Positions 43,257 to 52,419 of a stretch of DNA of 61,164 nucleotides are shown here, piece by piece (the stretch's first letter is position 1; every line of letters starts with the position of its first letter). A program made the position numbers and the translations under genes. The notes under the pieces were generated by a model. The model ran no database searches, was not told the DNA's origin, and was given only the letters and a program-made list of their open reading frames with translations. Source of the stretch: Solirubrobacter ginsenosidimutans (GTDB lineage Bacteria > Actinomycetota > Thermoleophilia > Solirubrobacterales > Solirubrobacteraceae); the NCBI RefSeq assembly GCF_027587205.1, contig NZ_JAPDOD010000054.1, positions 1-61,164 of the forward strand. Direction: 5' to 3'.

Positions 43257-44013
43257 GGTTCGTCGCGTGGATCGCCCGCTGGGCCTTGGACCGGCGGGCG
43301 ATCGGCAACGCCGGGTCCTCGCCACGCTCGACCGCCTGCAGGTAAGCGCGATCCTCGCGCAGGATCGCGAGCGCCTGCGTGGCGTCGATCGCCCCGCCGT
43401 GGCCCGGCACGACGTGCTCGGCCTCCGCGACCAGCGGCTCCAGCCGGTTCAGCGTCGCCAGATACGCCGACACGCTGCCGCCCGGCGAGAGCATCGGGAT
43501 CTCGACCGGCGAGAGATAGTCGCCCACGACCAGCACCCGCGCCCACGGGATCCAGATCGCCATCCCGTCCGCCGTGTGGCCGTCGGCGGGATGTAGCTGC
43601 AGGGTCTCTGAGCCGATGTCGATGTAGCCCGGCACGTCGAGCTTCTGCGAGCCCGGCAAGGACAGGGGCTTCGGCCGCGCCACGTAGAACTCGTCGTCGA
43701 AGTCGCGCAGCTCGCGCTGCGCCGTGCCCGGCTCGTTCATCAGGCGCGCCGCCGAGTTCTCCCCCAGCCCGAGCGGCGCCTCCGGGAACGCCAGGCCGCC
43801 GAGCAGGTGATCCCAGTCGGCGTGCGTCGCGAGCAGCCCGACGATCGGGAAGTTCGACTGCTCGGCGATCCCCGGCAGGATGTCGAGCTCGTCGGGGAAG
43901 ACCGGCGAGTCGATGCAGAACGCCTCGCCGCCGCTGCGCACGAGCACACACCCCGTCGCGTAAGCGCGCGAGGTGACGGCGATGACGTCGGCGTGGAGCG
44001 CTACTGCCCGCAA
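43243..44013 (-). CDS. Metallo-beta-lactamase-fold hydrolase with a HADWDH metal motif
   Basis: A 256-residue MBL-superfamily protein. The first metal motif reads THADWDHLLGG (H-A-D-W-D-H, so Asp replaces the usual second His of HxHxDH). Later motifs are LHPADGHTADGMAIWIPW, VLVVGDYLSPVEIP and EHVVPGHGG, which fit the fold. HxDxDH variants occur in some MBL lineages; the substrate is unknown. The start is taken at TTG 44013, just after the HAD gene stop; no ATG or GTG lies in frame near the N-terminal strand VIAVTSRAYATGCVLVRSGG. It is probably co-transcribed with the upstream HAD gene. Confidence 0.8.
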   Translation of the reverse strand: MRAVALHADVIAVTSRAYATGCVLVRSGGEAFCIDSPVFPDELDILPGIAEQSNFPIVGLLATHADWDHLLGGLAFPEAPLGLGENSAARLMNEPGTAQRELRDFDDEFYVARPKPLSLPGSQKLDVPGYIDIGSETLQLHPADGHTADGMAIWIPWARVLVVGDYLSPVEIPMLSPGGSVSAYLATLNRLEPLVAEAEHVVPGHGGAIDATQALAILREDRAYLQAVERGEDPALPIARRSKAQRAIHATNLTRR

Positions 44014-44018
44014 GGCGC

Positions 44019-44699
44019 TTAAGCGGCGCCGAGCAACTTCGCTGCTTCGAGCAGCGTCTTCACTTCGGCCGTCGGCTTCTTCTGCGAAGCGTCGAGCGTC
44101 TCCTTGTTGCGGTTGACCCAGATCACGGGGATCTTGGCCTTGATGCACGGCTCGACGTCGTAGTAGTAGCTCGACGCGACGTGCACCCACCCCTTCTTGG
44201 TGCCGATGCGACGCTCGGCCTCCTTGAAGTGCGCGGGATCCGGCTTGTAGGAGCGCACCTGCTGGGCCGTGACGACCAGATCGAAATCGGTCTTGAACCA
44301 GCGACGGGTCTCACCGAGGAGCTTGTCGTCGATGTTGGAGACCAGGCCGAGCTCGAACTTCTTGCGGAAGCGATCGAGCTGCGTGTTGGTCTCCTTGAAG
44401 GCGGGCCAGCGCCCCACCGAGTTCGGGAGAAAACCGGAGCGCGACGGCTCGAGCGGCCAGCCCAGCTGGCGCGAGATCTGGACGGCGGTCCGGCGCAGGA
44501 CCTCGGCGTAAAGCTCGTACGAGCCGCCCTTGATCTCCTGCTGCGTCTCGAGGAAGAGCGGGACGAGCTCTTCCTTCGACAAGGTGTAGCCGTCCTTCTC
44601 GGCTTCCTTGGAGAAGGCTTCGTACGCGCCGGTCTCCCAGTCGATCAGGGTGCCGTAGACGTCGAAGGTGACGTAGGTGACTTCTTTAGGGAGCGGCAT
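44019..44699 (-). CDS. HAD hydrolase, type-II haloacid dehalogenase-like
   Basis: A 226-residue HAD phosphatase/dehalogenase. The nucleophile motif I is VTFDVYGTLIDWETG. Motif II is GLVSNIDDKLLG. Motif III lysine is in SYKPDPAHF, and motif IV is WVHVASSYYYDVEPC. The N-terminal cap and the type-II haloacid dehalogenase pattern (FDVYGTLIDW) suggest it removes halogen or phosphate from a small organic acid. The substrate is not known. ATG 44699 is chosen. It is followed on the minus strand by the MBL hydrolase, and diverges from the NfeD gene 67 bases away. Confidence 0.88.
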   Translation of the reverse strand: MPLPKEVTYVTFDVYGTLIDWETGAYEAFSKEAEKDGYTLSKEELVPLFLETQQEIKGGSYELYAEVLRRTAVQISRQLGWPLEPSRSGFLPNSVGRWPAFKETNTQLDRFRKKFELGLVSNIDDKLLGETRRWFKTDFDLVVTAQQVRSYKPDPAHFKEAERRIGTKKGWVHVASSYYYDVEPCIKAKIPVIWVNRNKETLDASQKKPTAEVKTLLEAAKLLGAA

Positions 44700-44766
44700 T
44701 GCGGCCGTGCATGATGACATTTCCGCGCGCGCATACCTGGAGTAGCATCGGTAGCAGGAGAAAATA

Positions 44767-45216
44767 ATGCTTGCGCTCGGCCTCCTGCTTGTGCTTCTAG
44801 GCGTCATTCTGGTGGCGGCGGAGGCCCACGTGCCGACCCACGGAGTGCTCGGTGCCGGCGCGGTCGTCGCACTCGCCTTGGGCGTCGCGCTCCTCTTCTC
44901 CGCGGGCGGCAGCGCCGCGCTCGTGGCCGTCTTCGCCGGCGCGGGGATCGGGCTCGCGGGCGGAGCGACGGTGGCCCTGATGGCGCGCAAGGCGCTCGGC
45001 ACCCGCCGCCTGCGCCAGCACAACTCGCTGGTCGGCCGCATGGGCGTCGCGCGTGGCGCCGACAGCGTCTTCGTCGACGGCGCACTGTGGCGCGCACGTC
45101 AGTGGGAGTTCGAAGGAGAAGCACCGCTCGCCCGCGGCGATCCCGTGGTGGTCGAGCGCGTCAACGGGCTGACACTGACCGTGCGGCCCGCGAATGAATG
45201 GGAGGTGGCGCCATGA
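44767..45216 (+). CDS. NfeD-like membrane protein
   Basis: A 149-residue protein with an N-terminal membrane block of three or four helices ([58 protein letters not shown]). It ends in a cytoplasmic OB-fold (about 90-149; [38 protein letters not shown]), the NfeD_C form. It is the short variant without the ClpP-like protease domain. It starts at ATG 44767 behind AGGAG and overlaps the slipin gene by ATGA. NfeD and slipin proteins form membrane microdomain pairs. Confidence 0.9.
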   Translation: MLALGLLLVLLGVILVAAEAHVPTHGVLGAGAVVALALGVALLFSAGGSAALVAVFAGAGIGLAGGATVALMARKALGTRRLRQHNSLVGRMGVARGADSVFVDGALWRARQWEFEGEAPLARGDPVVVERVNGLTLTVRPANEWEVAP

Positions 45217-46049
45217 TCGAGGCCCTGCTCGTCGCGATCATCGTGATCCTGGCCGTGGGCGTGGCCCTGGCCGCAGCGTCGGTGCGCGTGCTGCGCGAGT
45301 ACGAGCGCGCCGTGGTCTTCCGGCTCGGCCGGATGGTCGACGTCAAAGGCCCCGGGCTCGTGTTGCTCGTGCCCGCGATCGACCGCATGGTCCGCGTGTC
45401 CCTGCGGACGGTGACGCTCAATGTCCCGCCGCAGGACGTCATCACCCGCGACAACGTCACGGCGCGCGTGGACGCCGTCATCTACTTCCGGGTCGTCGAC
45501 CCCAACGCCGCCGTCGTCCAGGTCGAGAGCTTCCTCAAGGCGACGACGCAGATCGCCCAGACGACGCTGCGCAGCGTGCTCGGCAAGGCCGACCTCGACA
45601 CGCTGCTCTCCGAGCGCGAAGAGCTCAACGAGGAGCTGCAGAAGATCATCGACGACCAGACCGAGCCGTGGGGGATCAAGGTCTCGACGGTCGAGATCAA
45701 GGACGTCGGCATCCCGGCCGCGATGCAGCACGCGATGGCCCGCCAGGCCCAGGCCGAGCGCGAGCGCCGCGCGAAGGTCATCAACGCCGAAGGCGAGTTC
45801 CAGGCCGCCGCCCGGCTGAGCGAGGCCGCCGACGTCATCTCCCAGAACCCGACCACGCTGCAGCTGCGCTACCTGCAGACGCTGAGCGAGATCGGCGTCA
45901 ACCAGAACTCGACGATCGTGTTCCCGCTGGACCTGGTGAAGCCGCTGCTGGAGGCGACCACGGCGGCGACCAAGCAGGCCGAGCTGCCGGCCGGCAACGG
46001 CTCGCCTCCGGTTGTGAACGGACCACGCTTCTCACGCACCGAGACCTGA
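45213..46049 (+). CDS. Slipin/stomatin-like SPFH (band 7) protein
   Basis: A 278-residue membrane-anchored SPFH protein. It has one N-terminal helix ([20 protein letters not shown]), then the band-7 domain ([80 protein letters not shown]). A coiled-coil region ([20 protein letters not shown]) and [11 protein letters not shown] follow at the C-terminus. It assembles with NfeD into cage-like or raft-like membrane complexes. ATG 45213 has GGAGGTGG upstream and overlaps the NfeD stop; ATG 45198 in the same frame is less likely. Confidence 0.92.
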   Translation: MIEALLVAIIVILAVGVALAAASVRVLREYERAVVFRLGRMVDVKGPGLVLLVPAIDRMVRVSLRTVTLNVPPQDVITRDNVTARVDAVIYFRVVDPNAAVVQVESFLKATTQIAQTTLRSVLGKADLDTLLSEREELNEELQKIIDDQTEPWGIKVSTVEIKDVGIPAAMQHAMARQAQAERERRAKVINAEGEFQAAARLSEAADVISQNPTTLQLRYLQTLSEIGVNQNSTIVFPLDLVKPLLEATTAATKQAELPAGNGSPPVVNGPRFSRTET

Positions 46050-46123
46050 GGTCCGATCCATCGAACCTGAGGTTTGGCAGGGCCGGTCTTACCGCACGAC
46101 AGCGATAAGCTCGGCCGTCCGCA

Positions 46124-47263
46124 ATGGATCTACTCGAATATCAGGGCAAGCAACTCTTCGCCCGGCATGGGGTGCCAGTGCCCAGCGGCGCCCCGGCAAC
46201 TACCGTCGAGGAGGCCGTCTCCGCGGCCGACGAGATCGGGTATCCCTGTGTCGTCAAGGCGCAGGTGCAGGTCGGTGGCCGAGGCAAGGCCGGCGGCATC
46301 AAGGTCGCGAAGGACCGCGCGGAGGCCGAGGAGCACAGCAGGGCGATCCTCGGGATGGACATCAAGGGGCACACGGTCCACGAGGTGTGGATCGAGGCGG
46401 CGTCGGAGATCGCGTCCGAGTACTACGCGTCGATCGTGTTCGATCGCTCCGCCAAGCGCCCGCTGATCATGCTCTCGACGCAGGGCGGCATGGACATCGA
46501 GGAGGTGGCGGACACCAACCCGGACGCCATCGCCCGCCTCCACGTCGACCCGCTGCTGGGCTTCCAGGACTTCCACGCCCGCCGGCTCGCGTTCGAGGCC
46601 GGCGTCGACGCCGACATCGTCCGCCCGCTCGGCGCGCTGCTGGCCAAGCTCTATGACGCCTTCGTCAAAGAAGAGGCGATGCTCGTCGAGGTCAACCCGC
46701 TGATCGTGACGCCTGACCGCAAGGTCGCGGCGCTCGACGCGAAGGTGACGCTCGACGACAACTCGCTCTTCCGCCACCCGGACAACGCGGCGCTGCGCAA
46801 CACCGCCGCCGAGGACGCGCAGGAGCAGATGGCGCGCGAGCGCGGCTTGACGTTCGTCAAGCTCGACGGCAACGTCGGCATCCTCGGCAACGGCGCCGGG
46901 CTCGTGATGTCCACGCTCGACGTGGTCGCCCAGGCGGGCGGCTCGCCGGCGAACTTCCTCGACGCCGGCGGCGGAAGCCGCGCCGATGCGATCACCAGCG
47001 CGGTCGAGGTGATCCTCTCCAACGAGAACGTCACCGCGGTCCTCTTCAACATCTTCGGCGGCATCACCCGCTGCGACGAGGTGGCGAAGGGCCTGATCGA
47101 GGCGTTCAACCAGATCAATCCGACGGTGCCGTTCGTGGTCCGTCTGGACGGGACGAACGACGTCGAGGGGCGCGCCCTGCTCGCCGAGGCGAATCTGCCC
47201 AACGTCCACACCGAGGCGACGATGCTCGGTGCGGCGAAGAAGGTCGTGGAGTTGGCTGGCTGA
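46124..47263 (+). CDS. sucC: Succinyl-CoA synthetase (ADP/GDP-forming) beta subunit
   Basis: Beta subunit of the TCA-cycle enzyme that interconverts succinyl-CoA and succinate with ATP or GTP. The 379-residue chain begins MDLLEYQGKQLFARHGVPVPSG. It has the ATP-grasp elements VVKAQVQVGGRGKAGGIKVA and LVEVNPLIVTPDRKVAALDAK, the flexible GNGAGLVMSTLDVV, FLDAGGGS and NIFGGITRCDEVAKGLIEAF. It is followed by sucD with a one-base overlap (TGATG), so the two are cotranslated. In this window it links methylmalonyl-CoA mutase output to succinate. Confidence 0.95.
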   Translation: MDLLEYQGKQLFARHGVPVPSGAPATTVEEAVSAADEIGYPCVVKAQVQVGGRGKAGGIKVAKDRAEAEEHSRAILGMDIKGHTVHEVWIEAASEIASEYYASIVFDRSAKRPLIMLSTQGGMDIEEVADTNPDAIARLHVDPLLGFQDFHARRLAFEAGVDADIVRPLGALLAKLYDAFVKEEAMLVEVNPLIVTPDRKVAALDAKVTLDDNSLFRHPDNAALRNTAAEDAQEQMARERGLTFVKLDGNVGILGNGAGLVMSTLDVVAQAGGSPANFLDAGGGSRADAITSAVEVILSNENVTAVLFNIFGGITRCDEVAKGLIEAFNQINPTVPFVVRLDGTNDVEGRALLAEANLPNVHTEATMLGAAKKVVELAG

Positions 47264-48153
47264 TGGCGATCCTGGTTACGAACGACACCAAGCTCTGCGT
47301 CTCCGGCATCACCGGCCGCGAGGGCACCTTCCACGCGATGAACAACCGCCGCTACGGGACGCAGGTCGTCTCGGGCGTCACGCCCGGCAAGGGCGGTCAG
47401 GACGTCGAGGGCGTCCCGGTGTTCAACACGTTCCACGACGCCGTCGAGACGACCGGCGCGAACACGGCGATGATCTTCGTGCCGCCGCGCTTCGCGGCGG
47501 ACTCGATCCTCGAGGCCGAGGACGCGGGCATCAGCCTGATCATCTGCATCACCGAGGGCATCCCCGCCCACGACGAGCTGCGCGTCTACAACCACCTCGC
47601 GGGCAACCCGAACGTCCGCCTGGTCGGGCCGAACTGCCCCGGCATCCTGAGCCCCGGCAAGGCCAACGTCGGCATCATCCCCGCGTCGTTCTTCAGCGAG
47701 GGCAACGTCGGCGTCGTCAGCCGCTCCGGCACGCTGACCTACCAGATCGGCAACGAGCTGGCCCAGGCCGGCTTCGGCAACTCGAGCATCGTCGGCATCG
47801 GCGGCGACCCGGTCCCGGGCTCCTCCTTCATCGACATCATCGCCGAGTTCGAGGCCGATCCGGAGACCGAGCTGATCGTCATGGCGGGCGAGATCGGCGG
47901 CTCCGCCGAGGAGGAGGCGGCCGAGTACATCAAGGCCAACGTCTCCAAGCCGGTGGTCGCCTACATCGCCGGTTTCACCGCACCTCCCGGTAAGACGATG
48001 GGCCACGCCGGCGCGATCGTCTCCGGCAGCGCGGGCACCGCCAAGGCCAAGCAGGAAGCGCTCGAGGCCAACGGCGTGCGCGTCGGCCGGACGCCGACCG
48101 AGGTCGCCCAGATCGCGGCCGAGATCGCCGGCTCGCTCACCCGCTCCGCCTAA
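47263..48153 (+). CDS. sucD: Succinyl-CoA synthetase alpha subunit
   Basis: Alpha subunit that binds CoA and carries the phospho-histidine. The 296-residue protein has the Rossmann CoA-binding start [21 protein letters not shown], then [40 protein letters not shown] and [15 protein letters not shown]. The active histidine is in [15 protein letters not shown] (His248). Its ATG overlaps the sucC stop by one base. A stem-loop 16 bases after its stop probably ends the sucCD transcript. Confidence 0.95.
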   Translation: MAILVTNDTKLCVSGITGREGTFHAMNNRRYGTQVVSGVTPGKGGQDVEGVPVFNTFHDAVETTGANTAMIFVPPRFAADSILEAEDAGISLIICITEGIPAHDELRVYNHLAGNPNVRLVGPNCPGILSPGKANVGIIPASFFSEGNVGVVSRSGTLTYQIGNELAQAGFGNSSIVGIGGDPVPGSSFIDIIAEFEADPETELIVMAGEIGGSAEEEAAEYIKANVSKPVVAYIAGFTAPPGKTMGHAGAIVSGSAGTAKAKQEALEANGVRVGRTPTEVAQIAAEIAGSLTRSA

Positions 48154-48168
48154 AAACCTGACGTACGT

Positions 48169-48202
48169 GGAGCATGCCCCGCCGCCCGGCGTGGCATGCT
48201 CC
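48169..48202 (+). terminator. Stem-loop after sucCD
   Basis: GGAGCATGCC (48169-48178) and GGCATGCTCC (48193-48202) form a perfect 10-bp stem with a 14-base loop, 15 bases beyond the sucD stop. A probable terminator without a U-run. Confidence 0.6.
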
Positions 48203-48249
48203 CGCCGCATGGCGCACCGATCGTCCCGGTCGCGGGTTGGAATCGTCCG

Positions 48250-49563
48250 ATGACGCGTCTGCTCGCCTCCGCCCTCCTGTTGACCATGCTGTTGCCCGTC
48301 GCCGCCGCCCAGGCGCGTGCGGGTGACCCGGATAAGCGCTTCGGGCGTCAAGGCACCGTGACGCTCAAGGCCACCGCGGCCGACGCGGTCGGCGGCGCGG
48401 TCAAGGTGATCTCCGGCAACCGCGTGCTCGCGGGCGGCGCCGCCGCGGGGCAGTTCGTGGTCGTGCGGCTGCGCTCGACCGGCACGCTGGACTCCAAGTT
48501 CGGCACCGGCGGCCAGGTCGTCCCCGCACTGCCCGGCACGACGCTCGACGGCGTCCGCGCGATCTCGGTGTTCCGTGACGGGCGGATCGTCGCCGCGGGC
48601 ACGCTGCGCCAGGCAGACGGGACGACGCGGCTCGTCGCCTTCCGGCTGCTCCCGACCGGGGAGATCGACCCGAGCTTCGGCGCGGGCTTCGGCTACGTGC
48701 TGGCCGGGCCTCCCGGCTCCGAGCTGGGCGCGATGGTGATGGACACCAACGGCAACGTGACCCTGGGCGGCTCGCGCCCCGGCGACATCCCGATCATCAT
48801 CCGCCTGCTCGCCGACGGCAGCCCGGACCTGTCGTTCGGCGCCAACGCGACCGTCGACGGCGCCAACCTCGGCGTCAACGGGCGCATCACGGGCTTGCTG
48901 GTCAAGGCGGACGGGACGACGACCTTCACCGTCGGCGGGTTCCCGTCGACCAACTACGCCGCGACGTTCACGGTCATCCGCGTCCTGCCCAACGGCGTGC
49001 CGGACCCGACGTGGAACGGGACCGGCGTCGTGCAGGTGCCGCTCGGCCCGGGCGCGGCGCCGGGAATCGGCGCCGCCGCGATCCGGCAGGGCCCGAAGGG
49101 CACCACGCTGGTCGCCGGCACCGATCTGACGACCGCCGGCACCCCACGCGGCGCGGTGGTCCGCTTGACCGTGAGCGGCGCACTCGACACCCGCTTCGGC
49201 AGCCACGGCGTCGCCCGGATCGCGCGCGCCGGCCGCGAAATCCGGATCAAGTCGATGGTCCGCGACAGCACGGGCCGCATCCTGCTCTCCGGCTCCGGCC
49301 AGCCACCGGAAGGCATGGTCCTGCGCCTGCGGGCCAACGGCGCGCGCGACAAGACCTTCGGCAACAACGGCATCACCTACCCGCTGCTGGGCCGCCCGCC
49401 CGGGGGCGACCCGATCTACACGACGCTCGACGCCATCGACGCCAACGGCCCGCGCGCGATCATCGCCGGGTCCGCCGCGGGCCCGGGGCAGCTGATCCGC
49501 GGCAACCCCGCGGGCACGCTCTACACGGGCCGCTTCGCGTTCACCGTCTCGAAATTGAAGTAA
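48250..49563 (+). CDS. Secreted delta-60 repeat (beta-propeller-like) protein
   Basis: A 437-residue protein with a signal peptide ([21 protein letters not shown]). It carries repeated delta-60 units of 50-60 residues whose strands end in a D.xFG..G motif: [88 protein letters not shown]. The repeats probably fold as a propeller or solenoid on the cell surface. No enzyme motif was recognised. ATG 48250 puts the signal peptide at the start. Its end overlaps the convergent decarboxylase gene by 23 bases. Confidence 0.85.
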   Translation: MTRLLASALLLTMLLPVAAAQARAGDPDKRFGRQGTVTLKATAADAVGGAVKVISGNRVLAGGAAAGQFVVVRLRSTGTLDSKFGTGGQVVPALPGTTLDGVRAISVFRDGRIVAAGTLRQADGTTRLVAFRLLPTGEIDPSFGAGFGYVLAGPPGSELGAMVMDTNGNVTLGGSRPGDIPIIIRLLADGSPDLSFGANATVDGANLGVNGRITGLLVKADGTTTFTVGGFPSTNYAATFTVIRVLPNGVPDPTWNGTGVVQVPLGPGAAPGIGAAAIRQGPKGTTLVAGTDLTTAGTPRGAVVRLTVSGALDTRFGSHGVARIARAGREIRIKSMVRDSTGRILLSGSGQPPEGMVLRLRANGARDKTFGNNGITYPLLGRPPGGDPIYTTLDAIDANGPRAIIAGSAAGPGQLIRGNPAGTLYTGRFAFTVSKLK

Positions 49564-50830
49564 CGCGTTCGTGGAGCCAGGGCACGTGCGGTTCGTGCTC
49601 GGGCTTCATCAGGACGCTGCGCAGGACGCGTACGCCGTCGGTGTCCAGTTCGATGTCCGGGTGGGCGGCGGCGAAGTCGGCGGCGTCGATGCGCAAGGTG
49701 CTGAGGAAGATCGGGTCCGGGTCGGTCATCCCGGCGTTGAGGATGCGCTCGCTCTCGGCGTCGATCTCCGACGCGCGCGCCCGGTTCGGGAAGTAGCTGA
49801 CGATGTCGAGCTGCGGCTCGACGTGCAGGCGCAGGTCGTCGGACTCCCGCAAGAGGTCCGCCCAGGCGCGGGCGGCACGGACGCCGGCGGAGAGGATCGG
49901 CGCGAGGTCGAGCGAGCGCAGCGTCAGCCACAGGGCGGCCGCGGCCGCCCCCGCGCGTGAGCACTCGAGCGAGATCTCGCCGAGATGCAGGTCGCCGCTG
50001 GTGAAGTATGTGTAGGGCGAGTCGTGCTTGTACAGGCGGCCGACGCTCGGGTCGCGGAACAGCACCGCGCCGCACCCGTAGGGCTGCAGGCCGTGCTTGT
50101 GCGGGTCGACGACGACGCTGTCGGCATCGGCGATCGCGCGGAAGGACGCCACCGGCACGAGCTCGTCGAGCAGCGTGAAGAAGCCGCCGTACGCCGCATC
50201 GACGTGGATGCGGACGCCGTACACGTCGCGCAGCTTCACCGCCTCCTCGACCGCGTCGACCGTCCCGAGCCCGGTCGTGCCGGCGGTGACGACGATCGTG
50301 CCGACGCGACCGCTGCGCGCCGCCGCCTCGAAGTCGTCGGTGGCGACGCCCTCGATGCCGAGCACGGCGCACATGCGCGAGTGCGTGTAGTGGGCGTTCG
50401 TGCCGAACGCGACCCCCTTGCCCGGGTGCAGCTCGCGCGCCACCCACAGCGCCTCGAGGTTCGCGATCGTCCCGGATGACGTCAGATGGCCGAGCGCGTC
50501 GTCCGGGAAGCCGAACATCTTCGCCAGATCGCGCACCACCTCGACCTCCAGCGCGCTGGTCGCCGGGCCGCCGTCGAGCGCGTGGTTGTTCGCGTTGACG
50601 TGCATCGCCGCGGTATAGGCGGCGATCGCGACCGGGTGCGGCGGCTTGAGCATCTGCCCGGCATAGCGCGGGTGGTGGAAGGGGTAGCTGGTCGCCATCC
50701 GCTCGCTGAACTCGGCGAACGCCGCCTCGAAGCGCGCCGGGTCGGGTGTGAGCGCCGGGTGGGTCGGCATCGGCCCGGCAGCCTCGCGCCAGGCCGCGAC
50801 GGCTTCGAGAGCACGCGCGAGGTAGTCCAT
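49541..50830 (-). CDS. PLP-dependent group II amino acid decarboxylase-like protein
   Basis: A 429-residue fold-type I PLP enzyme of the aromatic amino acid/glutamate decarboxylase family. Visible segments are SYPFHHPRYAGQM, LDGGPATSALEVEVVRDL, GHLTSSGTIANLEALWVARE, GTTGLGTVDAVEEAV, VRIHVDAAYGGFF and the PLP lysine in VVVDPHKHGLQPYGCGAVL. It likely decarboxylates an aromatic or acidic amino acid; the substrate cannot be set from sequence alone. ATG 50830 fits the family N-terminus (MDYLARALEAVAAW). It diverges from a small secreted protein gene 60 bases away. Confidence 0.87.
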   Translation of the reverse strand: MDYLARALEAVAAWREAAGPMPTHPALTPDPARFEAAFAEFSERMATSYPFHHPRYAGQMLKPPHPVAIAAYTAAMHVNANNHALDGGPATSALEVEVVRDLAKMFGFPDDALGHLTSSGTIANLEALWVARELHPGKGVAFGTNAHYTHSRMCAVLGIEGVATDDFEAAARSGRVGTIVVTAGTTGLGTVDAVEEAVKLRDVYGVRIHVDAAYGGFFTLLDELVPVASFRAIADADSVVVDPHKHGLQPYGCGAVLFRDPSVGRLYKHDSPYTYFTSGDLHLGEISLECSRAGAAAAALWLTLRSLDLAPILSAGVRAARAWADLLRESDDLRLHVEPQLDIVSYFPNRARASEIDAESERILNAGMTDPDPIFLSTLRIDAADFAAAHPDIELDTDGVRVLRSVLMKPEHEPHVPWLHERVTSISRR

Positions 50831-50890
50831 GCCGACGCTAGTTATCAGAACGTCCGTCACGCGGTGAGCCGGGACCGCGTTGACCCGGGC

Positions 50891-51166
50891 ATGAAGCGAA
50901 TCCTCCCCACGCTCCTGATCGCCACCGCCGCCGCGACCGCCGCCACGCCCGCGCTCGCCGCCGATCACGCCACCGGCATGCGCAAGGTCTGTGCTGATAG
51001 CTCGTACGTCCGGCACACGCCCAACCTGACCATGATCGGGACGCTGTTCAAGCACCAGAAGATCAAGGTCACCCGCTACGACACGTCCGGCAAGCACGCC
51101 TACGGGTTCGCGTATGGCCACGTGCAGAAGAACGGGTGGGTCAAGACCGCGGACCTCTGCGACTAG
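50891..51166 (+). CDS. Small secreted protein, SH3b-like
   Basis: A 91-residue protein with a signal peptide (RILPTLLIATAAATAATPALA). The mature part of about 66 residues (GMRKVCADSSYVRHTPNLTM, GTLFKHQKIKVTRYDTSGK, GFAYGHVQKNGWVKTADLCD) has the strand pattern of a bacterial SH3 domain and two cysteines that may pair. SH3b domains usually bind cell-wall peptides. The sigma/anti-sigma gene starts 10 bases later, so they may be co-transcribed. The function is unknown. Confidence 0.75.
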   Translation: MKRILPTLLIATAAATAATPALAADHATGMRKVCADSSYVRHTPNLTMIGTLFKHQKIKVTRYDTSGKHAYGFAYGHVQKNGWVKTADLCD

Positions 51167-51175
51167 GCTTTCCAA

Positions 51176-52408
51176 GTGCCTCCCGCCCACCTCAGACTGC
51201 GCTCGGATGAGCACCTCGTTTCGCTCTTCCGCTCTGGGCGGGAGGACGCGTTCGACGTCCTGCACGAGCGCCATCGCCGGCGCCTGCAGGCCACCGCCAC
51301 GCGCGCGCTGCGCAGCTCCGGCGGCGATGCGGAAGGCGTCGTCCAGGAGGCGTTCCTGCGCGCCCACCGAGCGCTGCGCGAGGATCGCCGCCCGCTGGAG
51401 GTCAAGCCCTGGCTGCACCGCGTCGTGCGCAACCTCTGCATCGACGAGCTGCGGCGCAACCGGCTGCCGACGACGGCGCTGGAGGACAGCGATCGGGCCG
51501 GGTCCAGCGAGGACGTCTACAGCACGCTCAGCCGCCGGCATGAGCTGCGCCGCCTGATCGAGGACCTGGCCGACCTCCCCGAGCAGCAGCGCGCGGCGCT
51601 CCTGCTGCGCGAGCTCGACGGGCTCAGCCACGAGGAGGTCGCGAGCGCGCTCGACGTCTCGGAGGCCGCGTCGCGCCAGCTCGTCAAGCGTGCGCGCACG
51701 GGGCTCGTCGCCGCCGCCGAAGCGCGCGATGCCGAGTGCGGAGAGATCCGCGAGCTCCTCCTGACCGCCCACGACGAGCGCCGCCGCCCGTCCGAGCACG
51801 CGCTGCGCCACGTGCGCGGGTGCGCGGCGTGCCGCGAGTTCCGCGACGGGTTGAAGGCCACGCGGACGAAGCTGCGCGCGCTGATCCCGCCGGTCGGCAT
51901 GGGCCCGCTGGCCGGCGTGCTGCACCTCGTGGGCGGCGCGACGACCGGCGGCGGGGTCGCCGCCAAGGTCGCGGCGGGCGGAGCCGTCGCCGTGCTCGCC
52001 GCGGGCGGCGTCGCGGCGTGGCAGGCGGGTGAGCACCACGTCGTGCGCGGCACCTCGCCCGGGGTCGAGGCGGGCGGCAAGGTGCTGATCGGCAAGCCGA
52101 TCCGGCCCGGCACCAAGCTTCCGTCGACCGTCGCGATCGCGAGCCTGACCGTCGAGCTCGGCGACCGCCAGGTCCACCACGCCAAGGTGACCTGCCCGCC
52201 GGGGATGCGCTCCAACGGCCTCGCGCAGCCGCGCACGCAGGACGGCAAGGTCGCCACCGCCAACCTCCGCATGTACAACCTCTCCGATCGCGACATCGAT
52301 CTGCTCGAGCGCGGCACCGGCCGCCGGACGGCGGTCATCGACTACAAGGCCAAGCAGCTCCCCGCGCCGCTCGTGATCAGCGTGGGGACCTTGTGCAAAC
52401 GCCGCTAG
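51176..52408 (+). CDS. ECF sigma factor fused to a zinc-finger anti-sigma-like, membrane-anchored C-terminus
   Basis: A 410-residue protein that starts at GTG 51176. Region 2 (about 15-85) is FRSGREDAFDVLHERHRRRL, GGDAEGVVQEAFLRAHRAL, VKPWLHRVVRNLCIDEL. Region 4 (about 125-180) is LADLPEQQRAALLLRELDGL, SHEEVASALDVSEAASRQLV. After these comes a zinc-binding anti-sigma-like motif H212-x3-C216-x2-C219 (HVRGCAAC), a hydrophobic helix (about 260-282; VAAKVAAGGAVAVLAAGGVA) and an extracytoplasmic tail ending in a single Cys. It joins sigma and anti-sigma functions in one chain that would be tethered to the membrane. How it is released is unknown. Confidence 0.85.
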   Translation: MPPAHLRLRSDEHLVSLFRSGREDAFDVLHERHRRRLQATATRALRSSGGDAEGVVQEAFLRAHRALREDRRPLEVKPWLHRVVRNLCIDELRRNRLPTTALEDSDRAGSSEDVYSTLSRRHELRRLIEDLADLPEQQRAALLLRELDGLSHEEVASALDVSEAASRQLVKRARTGLVAAAEARDAECGEIRELLLTAHDERRRPSEHALRHVRGCAACREFRDGLKATRTKLRALIPPVGMGPLAGVLHLVGGATTGGGVAAKVAAGGAVAVLAAGGVAAWQAGEHHVVRGTSPGVEAGGKVLIGKPIRPGTKLPSTVAIASLTVELGDRQVHHAKVTCPPGMRSNGLAQPRTQDGKVATANLRMYNLSDRDIDLLERGTGRRTAVIDYKAKQLPAPLVISVGTLCKRR

Positions 52409-52419
52409 GCTCAAGTCTT

